This document shows, in pieces, positions 15,606 to 24,141 of a stretch of DNA of 54,706 nt. Made by a program: the position numbers and the translations under genes. The notes under the pieces were generated by a model. The model was not told where the DNA came from. It searched no databases and saw nothing but the letters and a program-made list of their open reading frames with translations. Each line of letters opens with the position of its first letter. Positions within the stretch are counted from its first letter, which is position 1. Origin of the DNA: Bordetella parapertussis (lineage in GTDB: Bacteria; Pseudomonadota; Gammaproteobacteria; Burkholderiales; Burkholderiaceae_B); NCBI GenBank assembly GCA_945911685.1, contig CAMEAW010000008.1, positions 1 to 54,706 on the forward strand, written 5' to 3'.

Positions 15606-16691
15606 ATGAACGTGTTAAACCGATCAGTGATGGTCACAGCCCTGTTTGCTGCAATGCAGTTATCAAGCGTGTCGGCCCAGACCGCTGCCACTGGCCCTAA
15701 GATTGCGGTGCAAGCGATCACTCAGGTATCGCCCACAATTCCACAGTACACCCAGGTGGATCAACCCATGTTGCGCGACGGGCTCAAAGCGGCTACCAAC
15801 GGGCGCGTTGAAATCACCTTGTCGTCTTGGCCAGAGCGCAACGTTAACGGTCCTGAAGTCTTGAGGCTGGTGCGTTCGGGTCAAGTAGATATCGCCGCAG
15901 GTCCGCTCACCACGGTATCGGGCGATGTGCCCATGCTCGACGGCATTGACCTGGCTGGCTTGAATCCAAGCATTAAGCAAGCGCGTAAAGTCGCTGATGC
16001 CATGATGCCGGTTGCAAACAAAGAGCTCGAAAAGCTTGGAATCAAACTGGTTGCGACCTATCCGTTTTCAGGGCAAATGCTGTTCTGTCGCAAGCCAATC
16101 GCTTCGTTAGCTGATTTGAAAGGTCTAAAAGTTCGCATCAACGGCCCGTCTGCAGGTGACTTGGTGAAAGCACTGGGCGGACAACCTGTGTCGTTGGCCT
16201 TTGGTGAGGTCTACACAGCGCTTGAGCGTGGCACCGTCGATTGCGGTATCACCGGTTCGGGTTCGGGTAACGGTGTGAAGTGGCCAGAGGTCACAACACA
16301 TCTGTACACCTTATCTTTATCGTGGTCGACCGCTGGCTACTTTGTCAATTTAGCCTGGTGGAACAAACTTGAACCGTCGATTCGTGCTGAATTCGAAAAG
16401 ACCTTTGCGGCGATTGAAAATGCGCAATGGAAGCTTGGCGAAGATGCAACTGAAGACGGCGTAGCCTGCAACGTGGGCCGCGCAGACGGATGCTCGGGCA
16501 AGCTGGCCACGTTGGTCAAGAAACCCATGGCAGAAGTCAAGGCACAGCCAAACGAGGCAGGCATGATTCAGACCAGTTTGGCTGAAACCGTCTTGCCAGC
16601 CTGGGTTAAGCGTTGCGGCGACCGTTGCGGTGTGGTTTACAACGAGGTGATCGCACCGATTACTGGGGTGAAATACACCGCTGGTAAGTAA
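15606..16691 (+). CDS. dctP: TRAP transporter substrate-binding protein DctP
   Basis: 361 residues with a signal peptide cut near VSAQ (about residue 25). Typical DctP features: the GRVEITLSSWPERNVNG region, the hinge Arg segment LKGLKVRINGPSAGDLVKALGG, and ALERGTVDCGITGSGS. Four Cys in the C-terminal part (VACNVGRADGCSG and KRCGDRCGVV) may form disulfides, an uncommon addition. AGGAGCT stands 7-8 bases ahead of the ATG. The receptor binds its ligand in the periplasm and passes it to the two permease genes that follow after 2 bases. Confidence 0.93.
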   Translation: MNVLNRSVMVTALFAAMQLSSVSAQTAATGPKIAVQAITQVSPTIPQYTQVDQPMLRDGLKAATNGRVEITLSSWPERNVNGPEVLRLVRSGQVDIAAGPLTTVSGDVPMLDGIDLAGLNPSIKQARKVADAMMPVANKELEKLGIKLVATYPFSGQMLFCRKPIASLADLKGLKVRINGPSAGDLVKALGGQPVSLAFGEVYTALERGTVDCGITGSGSGNGVKWPEVTTHLYTLSLSWSTAGYFVNLAWWNKLEPSIRAEFEKTFAAIENAQWKLGEDATEDGVACNVGRADGCSGKLATLVKKPMAEVKAQPNEAGMIQTSLAETVLPAWVKRCGDRCGVVYNEVIAPITGVKYTAGK

Positions 16692-16693
16692 GT

Positions 16694-17314
16694 ATGTATC
16701 ACGGTCTTGAATGGCTCAGTCGCCGTGCGATGTGGATAGCGGGCTTTTGCTATCTACTGATCACGGTGCTGATCTGTTTTGATATTTTTGCTCGAAAGTT
16801 TCTGGGTTTTTCAACCGAATCCACCACTGAGCTAACCGGCTATCTGATGGCGGTTGGGATGAGCTGGGGGTTGGCAGGCACACTGTTTGAGCGCGGTCAT
16901 GTGCGCATCGATGTCTTGGTGCAGCGTATGCCTCTGCGTGTGCGCGTGTGGTTACATTTAGCTTCATTGCTGGCCTTGTTGGTATCGACCGGATTTTATG
17001 TGTACGGTGCGGTTTCAATTGCCAACGATTCGTTTGCGTTTAACGCCACGGATCTCACCACGTTACGCACACCGTTGGTGGTACCGCAGGGCTTGTGGGC
17101 ATCAGGCTTTGTCTTGCTATTGCTCGCAGCGCTTGCTCTGGCGCTGCGTTCAGTCGGGCAGTTAATGCGTGGCGATCTTGTCGCCATGGATCGTGCCTTA
17201 ATGGCGCGTACTTACGAAGACGAAGCCGCTGAAACACTCGAAGCGGTTGCCGAGGCACAAGCACATATGCAGGCGCCTGGCTATTCGTCTACTCACAAAC
17301 AGGGCAGTAAATGA
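16694..17314 (+). CDS. dctQ: TRAP transporter small permease DctQ
   Basis: 206 residues, four membrane segments within the first ~155 residues, and a hydrophilic C-terminal tail of about 50 residues rich in Ala and Glu (DEAAETLEAVAEAQAHMQ) that is longer than usual. The FARKFLGFSTESTTELTGYLMAVGMSWG and ERGHVRIDVL stretches are typical. It lies in the inner membrane as partner of DctM, which starts inside its stop codon (ATGA). Confidence 0.92.
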   Translation: MYHGLEWLSRRAMWIAGFCYLLITVLICFDIFARKFLGFSTESTTELTGYLMAVGMSWGLAGTLFERGHVRIDVLVQRMPLRVRVWLHLASLLALLVSTGFYVYGAVSIANDSFAFNATDLTTLRTPLVVPQGLWASGFVLLLLAALALALRSVGQLMRGDLVAMDRALMARTYEDEAAETLEAVAEAQAHMQAPGYSSTHKQGSK

Positions 17315-18711
17315 TTGCGATCGTATTCATTGTGATCATGGCGATCGTGATTGGTGGTGCTAGCTTATTTGGCGGTGCCGATAGTGCCGCGGCCCTATCC
17401 GCTACGACGGTGCCTTGGTGGGCGCTATTGGCGGTATTAGGGGCGTTTGCCGGTTTTTTTGCGGGTGGTATCTACGTCGGTGCTGCGCTCTCGTCGCTTG
17501 CGCTCTTGGCGGGCTTTTCGTTGTCAGACCGTCCGTTTTGGAATTTTCTCGGTGAGATGATCTGGGCGCCGTCGACCAACTTTGTCTTGGTGTCGGTACC
17601 GCTCTTTTTATTGATGGGCGAGATCATGCTGCGCGCGGGTTTGTCTGAGCGCCTGTATCGTGGCTTGAACGTTTGGATGGGGCGTATGCCCGGTGGCTTA
17701 CTGCACACCAATATTCTGGCCTGTGGCGTGTTTTCTGCGGTGGCGGGTTCAAGCGTGGCAACGGCGGCAACGATGGGCTCGGTCGCCTTGCCGTATTTTG
17801 AAAAAAGTCATTACCCACCAAAGTTAGTACTGGGTTCGCTTGCTGCGGGCGGGGCTTTAGGCAACCTGATCCCGCCAGGCATCACGTTCATTATTTACGG
17901 TTTGATTACCGAAACTTCAGTCGGTGCGCTTTACATCGCTGCCATTGGCCCGAGTATTTTGGTGGTGCTCTTATTTGTGTTGGTGATTCTTTACTACAGT
18001 TTCAAGCTCAAGTTACGAGCTGATCCCAACGCGATAGGTGTGACCTGGCGACACAAGGTCGCGAGCTTGTCAGACTTATTGCCAACCACCTTGTTAATTG
18101 GGCTCGTGCTGGGCACCATTTATGCGGGCCTGGCCACGCCAACCGAATCTGCTGCGTTGGGAGTGGCGGGCAGTTTGATCTTGGCGCTGGTTGATCGCAA
18201 ACTAAACTGGAAAATGATCTCTGAGTCACTGCATGCGACAGCGCGCACCACCTCGATGATTGCGCTGATTTTGTTTGGCGCCTACGTGTTGAACTACATT
18301 CTGTCGTCTTTAGGTGTGCCACAAATGTTGGCAAAGTTCTTAACAGGTTTGCCCCTACCAGGTTGGGCGATCATGTTAGTGATTATTGGCTTTTACTTAG
18401 CCCTCGGCACCTTCATGGAAGGCTTGTCGATGGTGATTTGCACCGTCCCGTTGCTGTTTCCGGTGGTCACGGCGCTCGGCTACGATCCAATCTGGTTTGG
18501 TGTCGTGATTACGATGTTGGTCGAGATCGCCATGATTAGCCCGCCGGATGGCACGGTGCTGTACGTCTTGCAAGGCATGCGGCGACAGCCAGGGCCGATC
18601 ACCGATGTTTTTTCTGGTGTGATGCCGTTTATGTTTGTGTACATGTTGGCCATCGTTATTTTGATGGTGTTCCCGTCGATTGCCTTGTGGTTGCCCGCAG
18701 CGTTGTCTTAA
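17311..18711 (+). CDS. dctM: TRAP transporter large permease DctM
   Basis: 466 residues, about 40 longer than the first DctM in this window owing to an extra hydrophobic N-terminal segment (residues 1-55). Family motifs: VPLFLLMGEIMLRAGLSERLY, AVAGSSVATAATMGSVALP, NLIPPGITFIIYGL, and TPTESAALG. Inner-membrane transport subunit; sodium coupling is the family rule. It overlaps dctQ by 4 bases and is followed after 77 bases by the DUF2848 gene. Confidence 0.94.
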   Translation: MIAIVFIVIMAIVIGGASLFGGADSAAALSATTVPWWALLAVLGAFAGFFAGGIYVGAALSSLALLAGFSLSDRPFWNFLGEMIWAPSTNFVLVSVPLFLLMGEIMLRAGLSERLYRGLNVWMGRMPGGLLHTNILACGVFSAVAGSSVATAATMGSVALPYFEKSHYPPKLVLGSLAAGGALGNLIPPGITFIIYGLITETSVGALYIAAIGPSILVVLLFVLVILYYSFKLKLRADPNAIGVTWRHKVASLSDLLPTTLLIGLVLGTIYAGLATPTESAALGVAGSLILALVDRKLNWKMISESLHATARTTSMIALILFGAYVLNYILSSLGVPQMLAKFLTGLPLPGWAIMLVIIGFYLALGTFMEGLSMVICTVPLLFPVVTALGYDPIWFGVVITMLVEIAMISPPDGTVLYVLQGMRRQPGPITDVFSGVMPFMFVYMLAIVILMVFPSIALWLPAALS

Positions 18712-18788
18712 TTGCTTGCTCGCCCTAATCGGGGACGATTTCCGCGCCTTCCATTAAACTTTTTTATCCTCTTATTGTTCAACTCATC

Positions 18789-19511
18789 ATGATGAAAACC
18801 CACCTGTATTTTTCTTGCGAAGCGGTTGGTGCTGATGGCACGATTACCACAACGCTAGCCGCCGTTGCCCCGAGGCATTATGTGATTGCTGGCTGGACAG
18901 GCCGTGATGCGGCAGCGATCGAGCACCACATTCATGAGCTTGGCTTAATTGGTGTGCCGGCGCCGTCGACTGTGCCGTTGTACTACCGCGGTAGCACACT
19001 GTTGCTCACGCAAGCTGAAACCATTGAAGTGGTCGGCCCCGATAGCTCAGGCGAAGTCGAGCCGGTGTTGTTTTACGCAGAGGGCGAGTGGTGGTTGACT
19101 GTTGGCTCTGATCATACCGACCGTCGCGTTGAAACGTATTCGATTGCCGTGTCTAAACAGTTATGTCCGAAGCCGACAGGTACCGCAGCCTGGCGCTGGT
19201 CTGACGTCTCGGCTTACCAAGACGAACTCGAACTGGTGTCACGTATTTTTGAAGACGGTAAGTGGGTTGACTACCAGAAGGGCACGTTTGCTTCGATTCG
19301 ACCCCTCGAATCTTTGCGTAACGGCTGCTTTGCTGGGCCGCATATCGATGAAGGTAGTTTTGTGTCATGTGGCACGCTGGGTGCAATCCCAAACGCCAAG
19401 GGTGAGGGGATTCGCGCGGCCGCCCAAATGGAACTCGAAATTCGCGACCCGAGGCGCAAGCGCAGCATCAAACATCGCTACTCGGTTGACGTACTGCCGT
19501 TGGTGGCGTGA
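18789..19511 (+). CDS. DUF2848 family protein
   Basis: 240 residues; the ATG at 18789 or 18792 may be used. Recognised as DUF2848 by the HHIHELGLIGVPAPSTVPLYYRG segment and by GSDHTDR and WRWSDV. This family is structurally related to fumarylacetoacetate hydrolase-like folds as far as I recall, but no reaction is proven. Its place between a TRAP transporter and an amidase, with the DUF1445 gene upstream, suggests an enzyme acting on the imported compound or its hydrolysis product. Confidence 0.8.
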   Translation: MMKTHLYFSCEAVGADGTITTTLAAVAPRHYVIAGWTGRDAAAIEHHIHELGLIGVPAPSTVPLYYRGSTLLLTQAETIEVVGPDSSGEVEPVLFYAEGEWWLTVGSDHTDRRVETYSIAVSKQLCPKPTGTAAWRWSDVSAYQDELELVSRIFEDGKWVDYQKGTFASIRPLESLRNGCFAGPHIDEGSFVSCGTLGAIPNAKGEGIRAAAQMELEIRDPRRKRSIKHRYSVDVLPLVA

Positions 19512-19578
19512 CGTTAGTTTTTTAGGCGGCCCCTTTATGAGGCCATAATTTTTCTAACACTTTCGCTCTTCATTCATC

Positions 19579-20940
19579 ATGACACACATCACACATACCA
19601 TCGATCAGCTCAACGCCCGTCTCGCACGTGGTGAAACAACGCGCGAAGCGCTTGTCTCGCAAGCCTTAGAAAATGCTGCCAAGGCGTCGGCTAAAAGTGT
19701 CTTCACGAAGCTGTATCCAGAGGCGGCACTAGCGGTGGCGCGTCAAGCGGATGCGGCTCAGGCGGTGGGGCTTGAGCAACCGGCCTTGGCTGGTTTGCCT
19801 GTTTCGATTAAAGACCTGTACGGTGTGGCAGGCGAAACCACGATGTCAGGTTCAATCGTGTGCAAGGGCGAACCAGTGCAAACGCATGATGCCCCCGCCA
19901 TTGCACGACTGCGTGCTGCCGGCTCGGCCATTATTGGCAAAACCAATATGACCGAATTCGCGTTTTCAGGGATCGGTATCAATCCTCATTACGGTACCCC
20001 AGTTAATCCTACAGATACCCAAGTTGCCCGTGTGCCCGGCGGCTCGTCCTCGGGCGCTGCCGTGTCGGTCGCGTTAGGTTTGGCGGTGGCGGGCTTGGGT
20101 TCTGATACGGGCGGCTCGATTCGTGTACCCGCGGCGCTATGCGGCATCGTTGGTTTTAAAAGTTCTCAGTTTCGCGTGCCGCTGACGGGGGCGCTTGAGC
20201 TGGCCCGTTCGCTCGACACCGTGTGCGCCATGACGCGCAGTGTGCAAGATTGCCTGACTGTCGATGGGGTATTGTCGGGCGCAATGCTGAATGTGAAGCG
20301 CCGCCCTCTGTCCGGTATGCGTTTTGCGCTGCCACAAACGACCTTGCTAGATGGCTTGGATGACACGGTTGCGAAAGCCTTTGCGCGCAGCGTCTCGGCG
20401 CTGTCGGCTGCAGGTGCGCAGATCATCGAGATCCCTTTAACGGAGTTGGGTGAAATCCCTAAGCTCAATGCGCCAGGTGGGCTATCGCCGATCGAGGCCT
20501 ATGCCGTGCACCATGCGCGTCTGGCCAAGTCTAAAGAAGGCTTTGATCACCGCGTGGCAGCGCGTATCGCGTTAGGGGCGCCAGTGACCGCGCAGCAATA
20601 TCTTGCCATGCTTGACAACCGGCTTGACTGGATTGCAAGAGTAGAGCTTGCGCTCGAAGGGTTTGATGCAGTGTTGTGCCCCACCACGCCAACGATCGCA
20701 CCAGAGATCGCCAAGCTCGAGGCCTCGGATGAGGCTTTCTTCAAGGCGAATGGCCAGATGTTGCGCAATACCTTTGCCTTTAACTTTTTAGACGGTTGCT
20801 CGTTTAGCTTGCCTTGCCACAGCGCCGGTGAACAGGCGGTTGGTTTGATGCTGTCTTCGGTTAGGGGCGACGATGCAGCGCTGGCGGCGGTAGCGCTGGC
20901 AGTCGAGGCGGCACTGGGATCTCGAAATAAAAAAGGCTAA
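19579..20940 (+). CDS. Amidase signature family hydrolase
   Basis: 453 residues. Hydrolyses a C-N amide bond with a Ser-cisSer-Lys triad: Lys in GLPVSIKDLYG, cis-Ser and Ser in the Gly/Ser-rich signature PGGSSSGAAVSVALGLAVAGLGSDTGGSIRVP. C-terminal half has the usual DAVLCPTTPTIAP motif. Length is normal. It could act on a small amide, a lactam-opened amide, or a urea derivative; the substrate is not predictable from sequence. Last gene of the DUF1445-TRAP-DUF2848-amidase unit. Confidence 0.92.
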   Translation: MTHITHTIDQLNARLARGETTREALVSQALENAAKASAKSVFTKLYPEAALAVARQADAAQAVGLEQPALAGLPVSIKDLYGVAGETTMSGSIVCKGEPVQTHDAPAIARLRAAGSAIIGKTNMTEFAFSGIGINPHYGTPVNPTDTQVARVPGGSSSGAAVSVALGLAVAGLGSDTGGSIRVPAALCGIVGFKSSQFRVPLTGALELARSLDTVCAMTRSVQDCLTVDGVLSGAMLNVKRRPLSGMRFALPQTTLLDGLDDTVAKAFARSVSALSAAGAQIIEIPLTELGEIPKLNAPGGLSPIEAYAVHHARLAKSKEGFDHRVAARIALGAPVTAQQYLAMLDNRLDWIARVELALEGFDAVLCPTTPTIAPEIAKLEASDEAFFKANGQMLRNTFAFNFLDGCSFSLPCHSAGEQAVGLMLSSVRGDDAALAAVALAVEAALGSRNKKG

Positions 20941-21059
20941 AAAACTCGCTGAAAGCACCTGAAATCGATCGAAACAGATTGCACTGGCTACACCCCTGAC
21001 GCTCGTCGAATAACAGCCCTAAGCTAGGGCTGTGTTCAACTCAGTAACGGAATCAGTCC

Positions 21060-21278
21060 ATGAGAGCCTTGCGCGGTATGGTGGTTGGGGTGCTGTTGTT
21101 GCTGACAGGCTGTGTGGCCTATGGCCCTCCGGCGGCGGTGTATGGTTACGGTTATGGTTCAGGGTACGCATACAGACCTGCCTACCCTGTGTACGTGGCT
21201 CCTTATCCAACCGTGGTCGTCCCGGTCGTCAGGTATCCCCAATATCGGCCCTACGGGTATCGCCGTTGGCGCGGCTGA
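21060..21278 (+). CDS. Small Tyr/Pro/Gly-rich lipoprotein
   Basis: 72 residues. Signal peptide with lipobox LTGC (lipidated Cys at about residue 18). The mature part is low-complexity: Tyr, Gly, Pro and Val, with repeats of YGYG and YP. Similar short lipoproteins are frequent in proteobacteria without known function. Overlapping frames on the same strand have no signal peptide and are discounted. Confidence 0.7.
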   Translation: MRALRGMVVGVLLLLTGCVAYGPPAAVYGYGYGSGYAYRPAYPVYVAPYPTVVVPVVRYPQYRPYGYRRWRG

Positions 21279-21397
21279 GGGGTGTGGCCAAAGCGGGGCT
21301 TTTCGCTCAATCGGGTAAAGTGTAGGTACTTGCCTAGTCTGGGGTCCCGCTGACGCGCGCCTTTTTTTCTGAGGGGCAAGCTTTTACGGAGTAGCCA

Positions 21398-22246
21398 TTG
21401 AAAGTCCCGCAACGTCTAGCGCCGCTTGTCGAAGAGGGTTTAGTCGACGAAGTGCTCAGTCAACTCATGAGCGGCAAAGAGGCTACGGTCTACGTAGTGC
21501 GGTGCGGCGACTCGGTGCGCTGCGCCAAAGTGTACAAAGACGCCAAACAACGCAGCTTCAAAAATGCGGTGTCTTACACCGAGGGTCGCAAAGTTAAAAA
21601 CAGCCGCCAAGCCCGTGCCATGGAAAAAGGCACGCGCTACGGCCGGCAAATGCAAGAAGAAGCCTGGCAAAACGCCGAGGTCGACGCGTTGTTTCGCTTG
21701 GCCAATGCGGGGGTGCGGGTGCCGCAGCCTTATATCTGCACAGATGGCGTTTTGCTCATGGAACTCGTCACAGATGCTGACGGTCAGGTAGCGCCCCGCT
21801 TAAACGATGTCGAACTGACCGCCGAGTCGGCGCTTGAACACCATGCATATTTAATTAACCAGGTCGTTCGTATGCTGTGTGCTGGGGTGATCCACGGCGA
21901 TTTGTCTGAATATAATATTTTGATGGCGACCGATGGGCCCGTGATTATTGACCTGCCCCAGGCGGTCGATGCTGCGGGTAATAACGAAGCGGCAGCCATG
22001 TTGGCGCGCGATGTGCAAAATCTGGCCGTTTATTTTGGTCAGTTTGCCCCACAGTTGCTGACAACCGCCTATGCCAAAGAGATTTGGCAACACTACGTTG
22101 CTGGCGACTTAACGCCAGAAACCCCCTTAACGGGCTTTGTCGCGGCCGACACGACCCCCGTTGATATGGCCGGCTTGCTCCAAGAAATCGAAGATACTCG
22201 CCGCGAAGAGCAAGAGCGCAGGTTGCGTTTGCAAGAGCGCGATTAA
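21398..22246 (+). CDS. RIO-type serine kinase
   Basis: 282 residues. RIO1-like protein kinase fold: the ATP region LMSGKEATVYVVR, the ARAMEKGTRYGRQMQEEAWQNAEV segment that resembles the RIO1 linker, the catalytic IHGDLSEYNIL (D168), and the metal motif IIDLPQAVD. C-terminus is a charged helix (EEQERRLRLQERD). The start is TTG at 21398, supported by ACGGAG 6 bases upstream. Archaeal and eukaryotic RIO kinases work in ribosome maturation; the bacterial role is little known. Confidence 0.9.
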   Translation: MKVPQRLAPLVEEGLVDEVLSQLMSGKEATVYVVRCGDSVRCAKVYKDAKQRSFKNAVSYTEGRKVKNSRQARAMEKGTRYGRQMQEEAWQNAEVDALFRLANAGVRVPQPYICTDGVLLMELVTDADGQVAPRLNDVELTAESALEHHAYLINQVVRMLCAGVIHGDLSEYNILMATDGPVIIDLPQAVDAAGNNEAAAMLARDVQNLAVYFGQFAPQLLTTAYAKEIWQHYVAGDLTPETPLTGFVAADTTPVDMAGLLQEIEDTRREEQERRLRLQERD

Positions 22247-22308
22247 GGTAAATGTCAGTCTCATGGCTATAATCAAGTGAACATATATCCAATCACTTGA
22301 ACCTCGCC

Positions 22309-23406
22309 ATGACTGCACAATCTTCTCTTGCTTTTCGCTCGACCAAGTCTGCTCATCCCACGCCTGACGCCGACCGCGAAGCGATCGTCGCAAATCCAGG
22401 CTTTGGTAAGTACTTTACCGACCATATGGTGTCGATTGACTGGACGCTCGAACAGGGTTGGCACGATGCTGCGCTCAAGCCTTACGGCCCCTTGATGCTA
22501 GATCCGGCCTCGTCGGTCTTGCATTACGCCCAAGAGATTTTTGAAGGCCTGAAAGCCTATCGTCATCCCGATGGCTCTATTTGGACCTTCCGTCCCGAAG
22601 AAAACGCTGCGCGGATGCAACGCTCGGCAAAGCGGCTAGCCTTGCCGCCGTTGCCAACAGATTTGTTTCTTGAGTCGATCAAGCAGCTGGTCAATGCAGA
22701 CGCCAACTGGGTGCCTGGTGCGGGCGAAATGAGTTTGTATCTTCGACCATTCATGATCGCCAATGAAAGCTTTTTGGGTGTGCGTTCGGCACATCGTGCG
22801 GCTTACTATGTGATCGCGAGCCCTGCAGGCCCTTACTTTGCCAAGGGCGTTGCGCCGGTAATGATCTGGTTGGCTGAAGCGCACTCTCGTGCGGCATTTG
22901 GTGGTACGGGTTCAGCTAAGTGCGGTGGCAACTATGCGGCCTCGCTGTTGCCTCAGCAAGAGGCCTACGAAAACGGTTGTCCGCAGGTTTTGTTTTTAGA
23001 TTCGCAAGAAGGTAAGTACATCGAAGAGCTCGGTGGGATGAATGTGTTTTTGGTGCTCAAAGACGGCACGCTCGTAACGCCCGAATTGACTGGCAGTATT
23101 CTTGAAGGCGTGACGCGCAAGAGCATTATCCAATTGGCTCGCGATCGTGGCCATAAGGTTGAAGAGCGCAAAGTAACGATTGATGAATGGCGCGACGGCA
23201 TTGCCTCGGGTGCAGTGGTCGAGGCGTTTGCCTGTGGCACGGCTGCAGTGGTGACACCTATTGCTGCGCTCAAGGGCCGAGGCTTTATGGCAGGTGACGA
23301 AAACGCACCCGCCGGAAAGCTCACCATGTCTCTGCGACAAGAGCTCACCGATATTCAGTCAGGACGCTTGCCTGATCGTCACGGTTGGATGGTGCGCTTA
23401 GTGTGA
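22309..23406 (+). CDS. ilvE: Branched-chain amino acid aminotransferase
   Basis: 365 residues from the ATG at 22309. PLP enzyme of fold type IV that interconverts branched-chain 2-oxo acids and Leu, Ile or Val. Seen: YAQEIFEGLKAYR, YLRPFMIANE, the lysine of GSAKCGGNYAASL, and EELGGMNVF and GTAAVVTPI typical of the long (fungal/Mycobacterium-like) IlvE group. Stands alone; a short hairpin follows. Confidence 0.96.
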   Translation: MTAQSSLAFRSTKSAHPTPDADREAIVANPGFGKYFTDHMVSIDWTLEQGWHDAALKPYGPLMLDPASSVLHYAQEIFEGLKAYRHPDGSIWTFRPEENAARMQRSAKRLALPPLPTDLFLESIKQLVNADANWVPGAGEMSLYLRPFMIANESFLGVRSAHRAAYYVIASPAGPYFAKGVAPVMIWLAEAHSRAAFGGTGSAKCGGNYAASLLPQQEAYENGCPQVLFLDSQEGKYIEELGGMNVFLVLKDGTLVTPELTGSILEGVTRKSIIQLARDRGHKVEERKVTIDEWRDGIASGAVVEAFACGTAAVVTPIAALKGRGFMAGDENAPAGKLTMSLRQELTDIQSGRLPDRHGWMVRLV

Positions 23407-23412
23407 TGTTTA

Positions 23413-23427
23413 GGGTTCACTGAACCC
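23413..23427 (+). terminator. Short hairpin after ilvE
   Basis: GGGTTC pairs with GAACCC around a 3-nt loop, 7 bases after the ilvE stop. There is no T-run, so termination is doubtful; it may stabilise the 3' end. Confidence 0.35.
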
Positions 23428-23432
23428 GATCA

Positions 23433-23508
23433 GGTGCTCGGGTGGCGTACGTGATTTGAACTTGCCTCAAGCGCTGTGAGACATTAGGTCTTAAGCCTAG
23501 CGCCAATT
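23433..23508 (-). pseudogene. tRNA-Leu(UAA)-like remnant
   Basis: Read on the minus strand this stretch has, in order: a D-loop-like AATTGG, an anticodon arm with a 4-bp stem and 7-nt loop CTTAAGA (anticodon UAA), a long variable arm with CTCA/TGAG stem, a T-loop TTCAAAT, and the 3' acceptor CCCGAGC followed by ACC. The 5' acceptor GCTCGGG is missing, the D-arm is short, the T-stem does not pair, and extra bases lie before the acceptor. It therefore looks like a decayed or partial tRNA, such as an integration scar, not a working tRNA. Confidence 0.4.
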
Positions 23509-24031
23509 AGGTTGATTGAAGTGCTAGAGACAGCATAAGCTGATATTGTTCGGCCTCAAGATAAGGCTGTTTATTCATTAAATCCATTAAAAGCTGATCG
23601 GCCAAAATAACTTGATCGGCGGGTAGCTCTTTCATGACCGCCGAATACACCGCAAAGCGCCCGCCGTTTGCCCAGGCTTGAATAGCCTGCTCGTGCGCTT
23701 CGCTATTCTGAATCTTTTGTTGGATGCGCTTCAAGCGTTGTAGATCGGCTTCGGCTTTGCCGTACGAGGTGCGTGCTTCGGTTTGCCCCGAGCCCCTCAG
23801 CACCCTCAGACGCGCCGCTGTGCGAATGGTGAGGTAATCGGCCTGCGTGACGAGGCGTGCACGTTCAAGTAATTGAATTTGCGTCAACAGCAATTCGGGT
23901 TGAGCATCGACCTGCCTGGCGAGTTTTTTTAAGATTGCAGGTACACGGTGCCCACGTTGCTCGAGCAAGGTTTGGTAGCGTTGCGCAGTGAACTGTGCTT
24001 GACCTGCAGGGATTGAACGTGGCAGTGGCAT
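23507..24031 (-). CDS. Hypothetical protein, unknown family
   Basis: 174 residues, mostly helical and soluble, rich in Gln, Arg and Leu, with no signal peptide, membrane segment or motif I recognise. A central region (about 85-125: AEADLQRLKRIQQKIQNSEAHEQAIQAW) is likely coiled coil. The stop codon touches the tRNA-like remnant, and the upstream 100 bases are AT-rich. This suggests an acquired gene, but composition of the coding part is close to that of its neighbours. Confidence 0.6.
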   Translation of the reverse strand: MPLPRSIPAGQAQFTAQRYQTLLEQRGHRVPAILKKLARQVDAQPELLLTQIQLLERARLVTQADYLTIRTAARLRVLRGSGQTEARTSYGKAEADLQRLKRIQQKIQNSEAHEQAIQAWANGGRFAVYSAVMKELPADQVILADQLLMDLMNKQPYLEAEQYQLMLSLALQST

Positions 24032-24141
24032 CTGTTGATTACCTCAAGGAAGCATAGTATATCTTAGTGGCTTAAGTTAGTACATCTTAAACGATTTATA
24101 CGCTACATCAAGATGGGATAGCAATATTTAACTGATTGAAA

